A DNA stretch of 64,000 nt from Nitritalea halalkaliphila LW7 (GCF_000265075.1 NZ_AJYA01000016.1:124001-188000), one strand, 5' to 3'; positions 17,491-27,058 are shown, counted from the first letter of the stretch. Translations and numbers: made by a program. The notes: generated from the sequence alone by a model not told the origin.

Positions 17491-18834
17491 TTAGAGCAGC
17501 TCGTTCGCCAGGTTCGCCAGCTCGGAGCGCTCGCCTTTTTCCAGCTTGATGTGGGCATAGAGGGGGTGGTCCTTCACGCGGTCGATCAGGTAGGAAAGGC
17601 CATTACTCTGCGCGTCGAGGTAGGGCGTATCGATCTGATGCACATCTCCCGTGAAAATGATTTTCGTGTTTTCACCCGCCCGGCTGATGATGGTTTTGAT
17701 CTCATGAGGGGTCAGGTTCTGGGCCTCATCGATGATAAAAAAGATGTTCGATAGGGAGCGCCCACGGATGTAGGCCAGTGGCTGGATGAGAAGCTTCTCC
17801 TGCGTCACCATGTCGTTAATGCGCTGGAACTCCTTATCGCTCTCCTTAAACTGATGCTGGATAAATTTCAGATTATCCCAGAGCGGCTCCATGTACGGGT
17901 TCAGCTTAGACTTGATATCGCCCGGGAGGTAGCCGATATCTTTATTGGAAAGGGGTACGATGGGCCGGGCCAGAAAAATCTGCTTGTAGTCCTGCCGCTG
18001 CTCTAGGGCGCCGGCTAGCGCCAAAAGGGTTTTTCCTGTGCCTGCCACTCCCTGTATGGTTACCAACTTGATGCGCGGATTTAGGATGGCGTGCAGCGCA
18101 AAGGCCTGCTCTGCATTTCGGGGCTTGACTTGGTAGGCGGTGGCCTTGTCTACGCGCTCCATCGTGTTATTTTCTGCATTATAGTGCGCTAGGACAGAGT
18201 TTTTATTGCTTTTCAGGATGTAAAAAGCATTTGCCTTTCGCTTCCGGGTGCCTAAAATATGCTTGGCCTCCACCTCATGAGAATCGTAAAGCAGGTTGAT
18301 TTTTTCGGAATCCAAACCTTCTAGCAGGTATTTACCGGTATTTTCAAGTTCGGAGATATTTTTAATCTTACCTGTTTCGTAATCCTCCGCGTGGATGTCG
18401 AGCGATTTGGCCTTTAGGCGCAGGTTGATGTCCTTACTGACTAAAATTACTTTCCGGTCCTGTTCCTTTTGCTTCAGGTGGAGGGCGGCGTTTAGGATTT
18501 TGTGGTCATTTTTTTCTTCCCCGAAGATTTCGTTTGCGTTCAGGCGGTTATCTGGGTTCATGAGCACCTTAAAATGGCCTTTGGTCTTACCATTTAGCGG
18601 CGTCCATTCGTGGATCATGTGCTCCTCGGAGAGCTTATCCAGCAGGCGAATAAACTCCCGCGCCTCGTAATTTTTCGTGTCATTCCCTTTTTTAAATTGA
18701 TCGAGCTCTTCTAAAACAGTGATCGGGATGACGACATCATGCTCCGCAAAATTCATGATGGCATTATGTGCATACAGGATGACGGAGGTGTCGAGGACAA
18801 AAATCTTTTGGTTTTTACTGGCGGACTTGGGCAT
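17491..18834 (-). CDS. PIN-PhoH fusion protein (PhoH2-like)
   Basis: 447 residues. An N-terminal PIN ribonuclease domain has acidic residues Asp15 (FVLDTSVILYAH), Glu42-43, Asp110 and Asp135 (LVSKDINLR). A PhoH NTPase domain from about residue 235 carries Walker A GVAGTGKT (262-269), Walker B FFIIDEAQNL and sensor FTGDVHQID. PIN-PhoH proteins studied elsewhere unwind and cleave RNA. Here it stands alone with no small antitoxin-like partner upstream, so a housekeeping RNA role is more likely than a toxin system; that part is inference. Confidence 0.93.
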   Translation of the reverse strand: MPKSASKNQKIFVLDTSVILYAHNAIMNFAEHDVVIPITVLEELDQFKKGNDTKNYEAREFIRLLDKLSEEHMIHEWTPLNGKTKGHFKVLMNPDNRLNANEIFGEEKNDHKILNAALHLKQKEQDRKVILVSKDINLRLKAKSLDIHAEDYETGKIKNISELENTGKYLLEGLDSEKINLLYDSHEVEAKHILGTRKRKANAFYILKSNKNSVLAHYNAENNTMERVDKATAYQVKPRNAEQAFALHAILNPRIKLVTIQGVAGTGKTLLALAGALEQRQDYKQIFLARPIVPLSNKDIGYLPGDIKSKLNPYMEPLWDNLKFIQHQFKESDKEFQRINDMVTQEKLLIQPLAYIRGRSLSNIFFIIDEAQNLTPHEIKTIISRAGENTKIIFTGDVHQIDTPYLDAQSNGLSYLIDRVKDHPLYAHIKLEKGERSELANLANELL

Positions 18835-18987
18835 AGGCGAAAGGCACGGTTTTAGGGTAATGTAGTGGTTTTAGGATCATTTTCTTGCTTTTAATTTAAC
18901 TGAAAAAGCGCGGTTTCGCCTCATGAATTCCTCAAAAACTTCTTAGAAATAATTAAAAAATTCAACTATAAGCCCTTCAGAAACAGG

Positions 18988-19025
18988 AAAAACAGGCCGG
19001 AGAGTGTGTCTAGGGGCCTGTTTTT
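18988..19025 (-). terminator. Terminator downstream of the PLP decarboxylase
   Basis: Arms AAAAACAGGCC and GGCCTGTTTTT around a 16-nt loop. Read on the minus strand it ends in a U-run, appropriate for the gene ending at 19106. Confidence 0.8.
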
Positions 19026-19074
19026 CATGCAGTTACTGTGTTTTTATTAGGCTTGGTGCTGTGCGTGTCGCGTT

Positions 19075-19091
19075 TTTGGCCGAGGGCCAAA
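19075..19091. repeat. Palindrome TTTGGCC-GAG-GGCCAAA
   Basis: Perfect 7-bp arms with a 3-nt spacer, lying between the decarboxylase stop and its terminator. Member of the dispersed GGCC-centred palindrome family. Confidence 0.75.
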
Positions 19092-19105
19092 GCCTTCGAT
19101 CGCGT

Positions 19106-20359
19106 TTAAGCCACTGGCTGCTGCTTCGGGGAGAGCAGCTCGAGCACAAACTGGTCGAGGACCCCAGGGCGCACATGGGGCATCACCACGATCTTATACC
19201 ATTTCGGCTGGTGCTCGTAGCTATCGGCGACGAGCTGGTATTTTTCAGCCAGTGCTGCGGGGACGTAGGCTGCCCGGATGGCGATGATGTTTAGGTAGGG
19301 GTTACGGAAGAAAGGGATACCGGCGTCTTTCAGTTTGTTACAGATGCGTTCGGTGCGGTCGCAGAGCATTTCCATCTTGTAGCGCCAGCCCTCGGAGCCG
19401 TGGATCTGTAAAATCATCCACATGGAGATGGCATTTGCGCCCGAGCGGCTGCCGCTGATGGTATAATCTTTTCCAGGGATATACTGTGCTTCGTCGGTTT
19501 TCACATAGTCGAAAAAGCCTTTTCGAATCAGGAATAGGCCGGTTCCATAGGGCGTTTGGAGCATTTTATGCCCATCCGCCGTGATGGAATTCATATACTT
19601 GTTTTGGAATGTAAAACGGCTTTCCGCATGGGTGAAGGGGTAGATAAAGCCTCCATAGGCAGCGTCCACATGGAGCATAAAGGGCAGCTCACGGCTGCTG
19701 AAGAAATCTCCATACCGATCGATGTCGTCCACCGATCCGAACATCGTCGTGGAGAGGTTGGCGATAACGATAAAGTAGTGGACGCCCTGTTCTTGAGCAG
19801 CGGCGATGGCCTTTTCCAGCGCTTCTTCCGTAACTTCTCGGGTGTCTTCAGTGACGGGAACGATGATATTTTGGAGCTGCAGGATATTAGCGCCTTTCGG
19901 CATGGAGTAATGGGAGTCGGAGGAGTAAACCAGGCCGATTTCTTCCAGTTTGGCCCCTTTTTCCCGCATAAAATAATTGCGGTACACCCACATGGCTTCT
20001 AAATTCGCTTCCGTACCGCCTGTGGCCACATAGCCATCTACGGTATTCGGTGCTGCCTGAAAGATCTCTTCCGCGCAGAGGCGGATAAGGTCCTTTTCTA
20101 CGTCTTGGGTTCCTGCAAAAACGGGTAGCACGGAAGTTTCACTTAGGGTATGCACGCCGATATGGTTGGGGTTCCGAACCATGGCGGACATGTAGGGCGC
20201 ATCTTTAAGGAAGGGTGCGTCGGGATAAAATTCGGTAGTATCGAGGTAGGTGCCCGGGATTCCCAAGATGGGGCGGTCACCACGATAGTCTAAATTCGCC
20301 TCTAAGGCGCTGAAAATATGTTGCTTAATCTGTTCGTGTGTCTTTTTTTTCCAGTACAT
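19106..20359 (-). CDS. Group II PLP-dependent amino-acid decarboxylase
   Basis: 417 residues from ATG 20359 (MYWKKKTHEQIKQH). A further upstream start at 20437 is possible but adds a non-conserved stretch. Motifs: GYVATGGTEANLEAMW (cofactor phosphate), YSSDSHYSMPKGANIL (ring-stacking His), the LHVDAAYGGF Asp and the Schiff-base Lys in TADGHKMLQTPYGTG. This is the histidine/aromatic/glutamate decarboxylase fold type I family. The HYS and DGHK contexts resemble histidine-decarboxylase-like members, but the substrate amino acid cannot be decided from sequence alone. Confidence 0.88.
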   Translation of the reverse strand: MYWKKKTHEQIKQHIFSALEANLDYRGDRPILGIPGTYLDTTEFYPDAPFLKDAPYMSAMVRNPNHIGVHTLSETSVLPVFAGTQDVEKDLIRLCAEEIFQAAPNTVDGYVATGGTEANLEAMWVYRNYFMREKGAKLEEIGLVYSSDSHYSMPKGANILQLQNIIVPVTEDTREVTEEALEKAIAAAQEQGVHYFIVIANLSTTMFGSVDDIDRYGDFFSSRELPFMLHVDAAYGGFIYPFTHAESRFTFQNKYMNSITADGHKMLQTPYGTGLFLIRKGFFDYVKTDEAQYIPGKDYTISGSRSGANAISMWMILQIHGSEGWRYKMEMLCDRTERICNKLKDAGIPFFRNPYLNIIAIRAAYVPAALAEKYQLVADSYEHQPKWYKIVVMPHVRPGVLDQFVLELLSPKQQPVA

Positions 20360-20504
20360 GCTGTCTGTTGTTTTGGATAGGGGAAAATGGATGTTTTTTT
20401 GGGCGGTAGCCCAAAGTTCCCGTTCTACTCCCTGCATGCCGCTCCTTTTCGCCTGCTTCGGGGCAGGGTCTCTGTAGCGGATGGGGTAGTGAAGGGCTGT
20501 GCAT

Positions 20505-21261
20505 TTAGCGGTTCCAGATGCTCCAAGCGGCTTCGGCCTGTAGGTGGAGCATTTCTAATCCATTTTTGACGACGGCACCACGCGCTTCTAGGGAGCGCAT
20601 GAGGAAGGTTTTTTCAGGGTTATAGACCAGGTCGTACACCTTATGGCGTGCACTGATGAAGGAGGGGTCTATAGGGGGCATGGTTTCGGTATGCGGATAC
20701 ATGCCGAGGGGGGTAGTATGGATGAGCAGGGTGTGCGTCTGGTAGAGGCTGGAGCTCCTGCTTGAGGGTTTCGTAGCTGATTTGTGCGGGGCCGGAAGCG
20801 CTGCGGCTAACGGTGAGGGCGGGGATGTGGAGATCCTCGAGGGCTTTTAAAACGGCCTTTGCGGCTCCGCCGCTTCCGAGTACCAAGGCCTGAAGTGGCG
20901 CTGTGGATGCTGGCTCCGGATGTTCTGACAGCCACTGCTGAAGGGACTGCTTGAAGCCGAGGTAATCGGTGTTATAACCTACCATTTGGCCTTTTTCGAA
21001 GGCGATGCAATTCACCGCGCCGATGCTGGCGCAAGCGGGATCCAGGCGATCGAGGTAGGGAATGATGGCCTCCTTATAGGGGATGGTGACGTTTAGCCCG
21101 GCGAGGGGCTGCTGGAGCAGGCTACGGGCTTCCTCGATCGAGGCCAGTTCGTACAGGGCATAGGCATGCGCGCTCAGGCCTTCTCTTTCAAATTTTTCGG
21201 TGAAGTACCGTTTGGAAAAAGAGTGGGAGAGGGTTTTGCCGATGAGTCCGTACTGTTTCAT
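20505..21261 (-). CDS. aroE: Shikimate dehydrogenase (frameshifted near C terminus)
   Basis: NADPH-dependent reduction of 3-dehydroshikimate. Motifs: YGLIGKTLSHSFSKRYF, GLNVTIPYKE (catalytic Lys), SIGAVNCI, GYNTDYLGF and the nucleotide loop VLGSGGAAKAV. The frame breaks near 20748. Removing one C on the coding strand gives LYQTHTLLIHTTPLGMYPHTE, the expected NTTPLGM region, and continues to KNGLEMLHLQAEAAWSIWNR. About 251 residues when repaired. The start overlaps the stop of the DUF368 gene (ATGA). Confidence 0.9.
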
Positions 21262-22193
21262 GCTCTTTTTAGGTAGTAGGCGCTACGTTCTATGCCGAGC
21301 ACCAAAATTATTCCAAAAGCGAATGCAATCAAAGCTTGGACCACTAAAGGTTCCATTCCGGTGCTTTCGAAATAGGCGGTAGGCCATACATTTTCTGTCA
21401 GGAAGGGCTTCTGTTCGCCGGAGGAGCTGAGGCGGTAGCTCAGGATTTTTTTCCAAGGCCAGATTTTCCATAGTGAGCCCAGCATAAAGCCGGACAGCAG
21501 GGCGAGTGTCAGGCTAAAATAGGTTTCGAGCAGCCACTTGATCAGGCGGCTGAAGCTCAGGATGCCCAGCAGACAGCCTGCTCCGAAGATGGTGATGCGC
21601 AGGAAGTCGCGCTCATTTACAGCTTGGAGCACATACTCATACTGCCCCATGACGATGAGCAGGAAGCTACCACTTACGCCGGGTAGGATCATGGCGCAGA
21701 TGGCGATGCGCCCGCGCCAAAGAGGAAAAAGAGGTTTTCATTTCCTTCTCCGGGGGGAATGGCGCTGATAAGCAGGGCGATACCGATTCCTGCGAGCAGA
21801 GCCAGAAAGGTTCCGATTTTCCAGCTTTGGATATCGCGTAGGATGATGATGCCAGAAATCAGGATCAGGCCGCTGAAGAAGGACCACACGACGATGGGAT
21901 GCTCGGCCAGTAGGGAGGGGATGATCCGGGATAAGCTGACGATGCTCAGCCCGATTCCTGCTAGTACGGTGAGGAGAAAGGTGCCATCGATGGCTTTCCA
22001 AAAGGCGGCGAAGGAGCCCGTAAACAGAAGGCGTAGGCTTTCTTTATTCAGTGCGGTGATAGCGCCGAGGAGACGTTCGTAGATGCCGGTAATCAGGCGA
22101 TGGAGCTCCCGAAACGCCGGGGACGACGTCTGCTGCACCCATGGCGGCACCTTTTAAAAAGTGAAATAAACCGGGGCGGATGGAATTTTGCAT
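21258..22193 (-). CDS. DUF368 polyprenyl-phosphate transporter-like membrane protein (three frameshifts)
   Basis: About 312 residues after repair, with roughly eight hydrophobic segments. Both family repeats are present: KGAAMGAADVVPGVSGG near the N terminus and ICAMILPGVSGSFLLIVMGQYEYV in the second half. Single bases are missing near 22105, 22097 and 21711; repair gives GVSGGSIALITGIYE and FGAGRIAICAM. DUF368 proteins have been shown in other bacteria to recycle undecaprenyl phosphate across the membrane, which would serve wall and LPS synthesis. Overlaps aroE by ATGA. Confidence 0.88.
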
Positions 22194-22248
22194 AAGGTTG
22201 AAAAAGCGATGGGCCGCTGTGCGCGAGGTGCAGCACAGCGGCAAGTAC

Positions 22249-23013
22249 TTATTTTACGCCGAGGAAATGGTCAAAGGTATCGCCTCGAAGGCCTAGGCGT
22301 ATCGTTTCGAGCGGGATGAGCTCATGTGGGGCGATATTTCCTAGGTTTACATTTGCTCCTAAAAGCTTCACAAACCACACCTGCTGCATCTTCTGAGGAG
22401 CCTCCCAGATGATTTTATCTTCTGGAATTTTCGTCAAAATTTCTTCGACGAGCCCTTGGCGCACCTCTCCAGAGTCACGGAAAAGGCCCACGGTTCCTCC
22501 TTCACGTGCTTCGCCGATGACCTTCCAGGATCCGGCTTGGAGTTCAGCGCTCATCTGCTCGATCCAGCGGTAAGGGGGGATGATTTTAGCGGCGTCCTTA
22601 CTGCCCACTTCGGAAAGTACAGTGACCAGCTTGCTGAGGCGCTCGATATACGTGCACTTCTCGTCGTGCGGCATGCTGATAGAGCCATCCGAAACCTCGG
22701 CGAATTCCAGCTTATATTTATCTAAAACGCGGATATAGTCTTCGAACTGATCGCGTACCACGAAAGCCTCAAAGAGGGTACCTCCGAAATAGACCGGAAT
22801 GCCGGCGTCTCGGTAGACTTTAATCTTGGCTTCCAGGTTCTTCGTCACATAGGAGGTCGCCCAGCCGAGCTTTACGATATCTACAAAATCTGCATTTGCG
22901 TCTACAAAATCCTCAACTTCACGGATGCTGAGGCCTTTATCCATGACCATGGTATACCCTTTCGTACGCGGTTTCTCCGTACGTATGGGTATATTTTTCA
23001 ATACGTAATTCAT
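22249..23013 (-). CDS. Phosphosulfolactate synthase (ComA family)
   Basis: 254-residue TIM-barrel enzyme that adds sulfite to PEP to give phosphosulfolactate. Family features: RTKGYTMVMDKGLSIREVEDF near the start, FVDIVKLGWATS, YFGGTLFEAF, FAEVSDGSISM, VIGEAREGGTVGLF and a C-terminal LGANVNLGNI region. Known roles are coenzyme M synthesis in archaea and sulfolactate in spores. In a Bacteroidete the product could feed sulfonolipid (capnine-type) synthesis, but no other gene of that path is in the window. Confidence 0.88.
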   Translation of the reverse strand: MNYVLKNIPIRTEKPRTKGYTMVMDKGLSIREVEDFVDANADFVDIVKLGWATSYVTKNLEAKIKVYRDAGIPVYFGGTLFEAFVVRDQFEDYIRVLDKYKLEFAEVSDGSISMPHDEKCTYIERLSKLVTVLSEVGSKDAAKIIPPYRWIEQMSAELQAGSWKVIGEAREGGTVGLFRDSGEVRQGLVEEILTKIPEDKIIWEAPQKMQQVWFVKLLGANVNLGNIAPHELIPLETIRLGLRGDTFDHFLGVK

Positions 23014-23044
23014 TTAATTTGTTTAACGGGCTTAAAATGAATGA

Positions 23045-24451
23045 TTATTTGCCTTCTTTGAACTGGTTTATCAGCTTGTAAATGGCTTTCTGATGCTCCA
23101 GCTCTGGCATGTACTCGTATAAAAGACGGTGCTTTTCAAAATCCAAAGTTAAGGCATTTTCCAAGACTGTGAAAGCTTCCTTGTATTTCCCCAGACGAAT
23201 GAGGTAAACGACGAGCCGGTAATAAAGTTCTGCCGTTTCTGGAAGCTCTTCTATGCCCTCGTTTATCACATCGATGGCTTCTTCAAAGCGATTTTGGTCT
23301 AGGTAAATAATAGATAAGTTTACATAGGTCTCTAAAATCCCCGGTTCTAAGTTGATCGCCTCCTCGTAGGCCTCTGAACTAGCAGCGAGATTGCCCAGTT
23401 TATATTCTGCGTCTGCTAAGCCCACATAAAAGTTTGCATTGTCATCTGCTAGTTTTATCGCTTTTTTAAAATAATGCACGGCCTCGAAGTACTTATCTCG
23501 CCTCAGCATGCACATGCCGAGCCCGAAGAAGGCATCTTCATATTCGGGGTCTAGCTTGGCGGACTTCTTAAAATACTTAAAAGCCATATCGATGTCGCCC
23601 AGCTTTTCGTACGCGGCGCCGAGGTAGCAGGAATTTTCCGCATTCGCCCCTTCACAGTTGATGGTATTCTGATACGCCTCTCGGGCCAGCTCGAACTTTT
23701 CTAGGTTCATGTAGGCGTTTCCGAGGTTAAAGTATGCGGAGGCGAAGCTGTCATCGATTAGCAGGGCGTATTCATAGGCTTGGATGGCTTCTTCGAAGCG
23801 TCCGAGACGATTATACACTACGCCTAAATTATACCAGGCCCCAGAGCTATACGGGTCCTGATCGATGAATTCGCGATAGAAATCGAGGATCTCCTCGAAG
23901 TTGCCCTCCTCTTCGGTGAGCATGGCCAGCTGGAACAGGGCATCTTCATGGCTGATGCGTAGTTTTACACAGTTTTTATAGGCTTCGAGCGCTTTTTCAT
24001 TCTCTCCATTGGCACGGTAAAAATTCCCTAACAGGTATTGCACCTCTGCTTGATCTTCTGCCAGTGGGAGAAATTCCTCTAAAAGGGTAATGGCCTCCTT
24101 TATCTGCCCGCTTAGCAGCAAGGCATTCGATAAAGAAAGGATGATATCCTCGTTATAGGGCGATATATTATTCAACTGCTCGAGCAGGTCCAGTCCCTCT
24201 TCCAGATCTTCTGTGAAAATGAGGCACTGTGCGTATAAAATTTTTAGCTCTAAGCTATACGGGAAGCGGTCTAAACCGAGTTTAGCGGCTTTTAAGGCTT
24301 TTTTAAAGACTTGCTCGTCGATATAAAAGCGAATGATATCTTCGAACTCCTCTTCTTCGAAGTACAAGTCCAAATTGGCTTTCAGCGAGCTTTCAAAACG
24401 CGCAACCAGGGCCTTATCATTTTCCCAATCGTTATCAAAATCTCCTGTCAT
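23045..24451 (-). CDS. Tetratricopeptide repeat protein
   Basis: 468 residues made almost wholly of about a dozen 34-residue TPR units (for example GAWYNLGVVYNRLGRFEEAI, ASAYFNLGNAYMNLEKFELA, EDAFFGLGMCMLRRDKYFEA). The N terminus is acidic and there is no signal peptide, so the protein is probably cytoplasmic. TPR arrays mediate protein-protein contacts; no partner is evident. It lies in line with, but 31 bases upstream of, the phosphosulfolactate synthase. Confidence 0.9.
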   Translation of the reverse strand: MTGDFDNDWENDKALVARFESSLKANLDLYFEEEEFEDIIRFYIDEQVFKKALKAAKLGLDRFPYSLELKILYAQCLIFTEDLEEGLDLLEQLNNISPYNEDIILSLSNALLLSGQIKEAITLLEEFLPLAEDQAEVQYLLGNFYRANGENEKALEAYKNCVKLRISHEDALFQLAMLTEEEGNFEEILDFYREFIDQDPYSSGAWYNLGVVYNRLGRFEEAIQAYEYALLIDDSFASAYFNLGNAYMNLEKFELAREAYQNTINCEGANAENSCYLGAAYEKLGDIDMAFKYFKKSAKLDPEYEDAFFGLGMCMLRRDKYFEAVHYFKKAIKLADDNANFYVGLADAEYKLGNLAASSEAYEEAINLEPGILETYVNLSIIYLDQNRFEEAIDVINEGIEELPETAELYYRLVVYLIRLGKYKEAFTVLENALTLDFEKHRLLYEYMPELEHQKAIYKLINQFKEGK

Positions 24452-24538
24452 GCGTTTTTTTTCTTAATTTACTATAATTCCTGATACAAAAACATTTTTT
24501 GTAGCGATTTAACGGAGAATTTACCTTGTCCGTATGCG

Positions 24539-25516
24539 CTAAACGTTTTTTCCTACCGAATCGTTTGCGAAGGCCCAGTTTAGGGTTTCTTCTAAGGTTC
24601 GGAGTGGGTGGGGATAGGTTTTTTTTAACTTATCATTTTTCATCCAGACACTTCTTTTTGCGCTCTTCAGGGTGTTTTCATCCCAGGAGAGGCGGATAAA
24701 AGGGAATAGGCGCAGGATTTTGGCCGTGGCCAAAGCCGCCTGTAGGGGTAGTCCCTTCAGGGGTTTTTTCGGTGCGGGGACCTGCCTTTTGCGCGCCAGC
24801 GCTGCCAAAAAATCTTTATAGGGATAGTGGCCTCCGTTCAGGATAAAGCGCTCCCCCCACTGCGGTTCGGCTATAAAATAAGCGATGATGGCGCACAGAT
24901 CGCGGATATCGATGATATTCACACTGCCGGTCGGGTAGTAGGTCGGGCTTTTTAGGGGGAGCTCGTAAATTTCCTGGCTGGGGCCGGGCTCTCCGAAAGG
25001 AGCTAAGATCAGGGAGGGATTCAGCACGAGTACATCGAGGCCCTCTTGGCCGCCTCTCCAGACCTCGACTTCACCGCGGTATTTGCTGTCCGCATAGGCC
25101 GTATGGGGCTGAGTATGGTCCCACTTTTGCGTCTCATCGATACTGTCTTGACCGGGGCTGACGCCCAAAGCCGCCACGGAGCTAATGTGAATTAACTTCG
25201 CAGGCTTTTCCATGGCCAGGAGGCTGTTCACCAGGATTTCCACCCCACGGATGTTTACTTCCTCCAGCAGTGGTGCATCCTGTGCGGAGAAGCTTACTTT
25301 GCCGGAGGCATTCAGCACCAGCTCCATGTTTTCCAAGGCTTTTTCTAGGCTAAAGCTGTCCAGGAGGTCACCTTCTACCCAGGTGGCGAGCTTTTCGTAG
25401 CCAGCCGGTATAGGGGTCTGAGGCCTTTTTAAGGCAAATAAGGTGCAGGTGCCCTGAAGTGTCCGCAAAAGATGTCTGCCGACCAGGCCTGTGGCACCGA
25501 TCACTAGTAGGTTCAT
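24539..25516 (-). CDS. NAD-dependent epimerase/dehydratase (extended SDR)
   Basis: 325 residues. Rossmann loop VIGATGLVGRHLL at the N terminus, acidic residue region GDLLD, Ser in HISSVAALGV and catalytic YADSKYRGE (YxxxK). It resembles dihydroflavonol-reductase-like sugar or lipid dehydrogenases; the substrate is unknown. The start overlaps the PHP phosphatase stop by ATGA. It contains an in-gene copy of the GGCC palindrome (24719-24734, coding ALATAK). Confidence 0.85.
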   Translation of the reverse strand: MNLLVIGATGLVGRHLLRTLQGTCTLFALKRPQTPIPAGYEKLATWVEGDLLDSFSLEKALENMELVLNASGKVSFSAQDAPLLEEVNIRGVEILVNSLLAMEKPAKLIHISSVAALGVSPGQDSIDETQKWDHTQPHTAYADSKYRGEVEVWRGGQEGLDVLVLNPSLILAPFGEPGPSQEIYELPLKSPTYYPTGSVNIIDIRDLCAIIAYFIAEPQWGERFILNGGHYPYKDFLAALARKRQVPAPKKPLKGLPLQAALATAKILRLFPFIRLSWDENTLKSAKRSVWMKNDKLKKTYPHPLRTLEETLNWAFANDSVGKNV

Positions 25517-26271
25517 AGGAGGCGGTTACGCACCGGAGCGTTCATGATTTTTTCGTAGTAGCTGGAGCGGTTTAAGGTTTCCAGCATGTCTAAATAACGC
25601 TCATTATGGCAGTCTGTTCCCCAAAATGCCACTTTCTCTTGGTCGATTAAGAACTCCGCGAACTGTTTGACCTGCTTGGAATAGAATCCTGTGAGCGAGA
25701 GGAGGTTAATCTGAAAGAGAATCTGCCTGTCCATCAGCTCGTTTTGGAGTGCTTTATCTTGGATCAGGTAGTGGTAGCGTTCGGGATGCGCGAACACAGG
25801 GCGATAGCCTTTTAGCTCCATGGCAAAAAAAGTTTCCAGGAGCATTTGGGGCTTGTTGATGAAGCCAGTCTCCACCAGGACCAAGTTGTCATGGATGCAG
25901 AGGAGTTCTTCTCCGTTATTTACCTTTTCGAGGAAGATTTCATCCATGTAATATTCTGCTGCGGCATGAATGTCGATGTCGATCTGTTCCTCTTTTAAGG
26001 TTTCCCGCACCCGTTCCAAGCCGGATCGAATGATTTCGGGGGTGTTTTTATAGTATTCGGACATGATGTGCGGCGTGGTAACGATTTTTTTCAAGCCGTG
26101 TCCGTGTAGGCGCTTGATGAGCGCGATACTTTCCTCCATGGTTTTGGCACCGTCGTCAATGCCAGGAATGAGGTGGGAGTGCATGTCGGCATGCATCCAG
26201 TCAAGCGTAAATGGGTAAATCACTTCCTTCTTCTTCTTCCCAACTCTTCTTAAGTAATCTAATAGGGTCAT
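25513..26271 (-). CDS. CpsB/YwqE-type PHP-family protein tyrosine phosphatase
   Basis: 252 residues with a PHP metal site: MHADMHSHLIPGIDDGAKTMEES (His-x-His), VTTPHIMSEYY, HAAAEYYMDE, VFAHPERYHYL and FWGTDCHNERY. In Gram-positive and other bacteria these dephosphorylate the tyrosine kinases that control capsule/exopolysaccharide chain length. It sits between rfbC and an SDR enzyme with 4-bp overlaps at both ends. No Wzc-type kinase occurs in the window. Confidence 0.88.
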   Translation of the reverse strand: MTLLDYLRRVGKKKKEVIYPFTLDWMHADMHSHLIPGIDDGAKTMEESIALIKRLHGHGLKKIVTTPHIMSEYYKNTPEIIRSGLERVRETLKEEQIDIDIHAAAEYYMDEIFLEKVNNGEELLCIHDNLVLVETGFINKPQMLLETFFAMELKGYRPVFAHPERYHYLIQDKALQNELMDRQILFQINLLSLTGFYSKQVKQFAEFLIDQEKVAFWGTDCHNERYLDMLETLNRSSYYEKIMNAPVRNRLL

Positions 26272-26825
26272 ACGTATAAACCTCCTTCACTTTTCGCTGT
26301 AAATGTATGTAAGTCAGGCCAAAGCCTATCGCGCTCGGACAGAATCGGGTTTTCCACCTGCCAGTCGATTCCTAGCTCAGGATCATTCCATAGAATGCCT
26401 CCCTCTGCTTTCGGCGTGTAATAGTTAGAACACTTGTACATGAAAATCGCATCTTCTAGCACGGAAAAACCGTGTGCGAAACCTGCGGGGATGAACATCA
26501 GGTTATGCATGGCCGCATCTAAGACGACAGCGTGATGCTGTCCGTAGGTAGCGGAGTGTTTTCTCAGGTCTACGATCACATCGAGCACCTTTCCTGTGAC
26601 GACGCGGACCAGTTTAGCCTGCGCATAGGGATGATGCTGAAAGTGCAGGCCGCGGAGGGTTCCTTTTTGGGAGAAGGATTCATTTTCCTGCACCCAGTCT
26701 ACGGTGATGCCATGATGTAGCAGGTGCTCTTTTCGGAAGGATTCGAAGAAATAGCCCCTAGCATCTTCGAAGACGCGTGGGTAAAGCTCTAATACACCTT
26801 CTAAAGGGGTTTTCTTGATTTCCAT
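26268..26825 (-). CDS. rfbC: dTDP-4-dehydrorhamnose 3,5-epimerase
   Basis: 185-residue cupin. EGVLELYPRVFEDARGYFFESF, LRGLHFQHHPYAQAKLVRVVTGKVLDVIVDLR (catalytic His and Lys) and FIPAGFAHGFSVLED are the RfbC signatures. It performs the third step of dTDP-L-rhamnose synthesis for surface polysaccharide. The other rml genes are not adjacent; instead it leads an overlapping operon with a capsule-type phosphatase and an SDR enzyme. Confidence 0.95.
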   Translation of the reverse strand: MEIKKTPLEGVLELYPRVFEDARGYFFESFRKEHLLHHGITVDWVQENESFSQKGTLRGLHFQHHPYAQAKLVRVVTGKVLDVIVDLRKHSATYGQHHAVVLDAAMHNLMFIPAGFAHGFSVLEDAIFMYKCSNYYTPKAEGGILWNDPELGIDWQVENPILSERDRLWPDLHTFTAKSEGGLYV

Positions 26826-27058
26826 AGCTGCCTGTTGCCTAGTTTGTGCATTTCGGGGTGATACTTTCGGAGCGCTTTTAGGAAAATTTAGAAAAAATAC
26901 CTAAATTTTTCATTCCGACTGCCGCAAGTTACCAATAATTCCGAACTTTCGGAAATTCTGGCAGCTGGGCAGTCGTTGTCTTTGCCGCCAGGCGAGCTTA
27001 AAAGCCTGTTCCTGCTATCTGTAGGGATGAGGCACGTAATTTGTGGATATATGCTTCT

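Noticed and set aside
20360-20437. Longer N terminus of the PLP decarboxylase
   Set aside because: The extra 26 residues are unlike the family, include one of the palindrome variants (TTGGGC/GCCCAA near 20395), and a good ATG exists at 20359.
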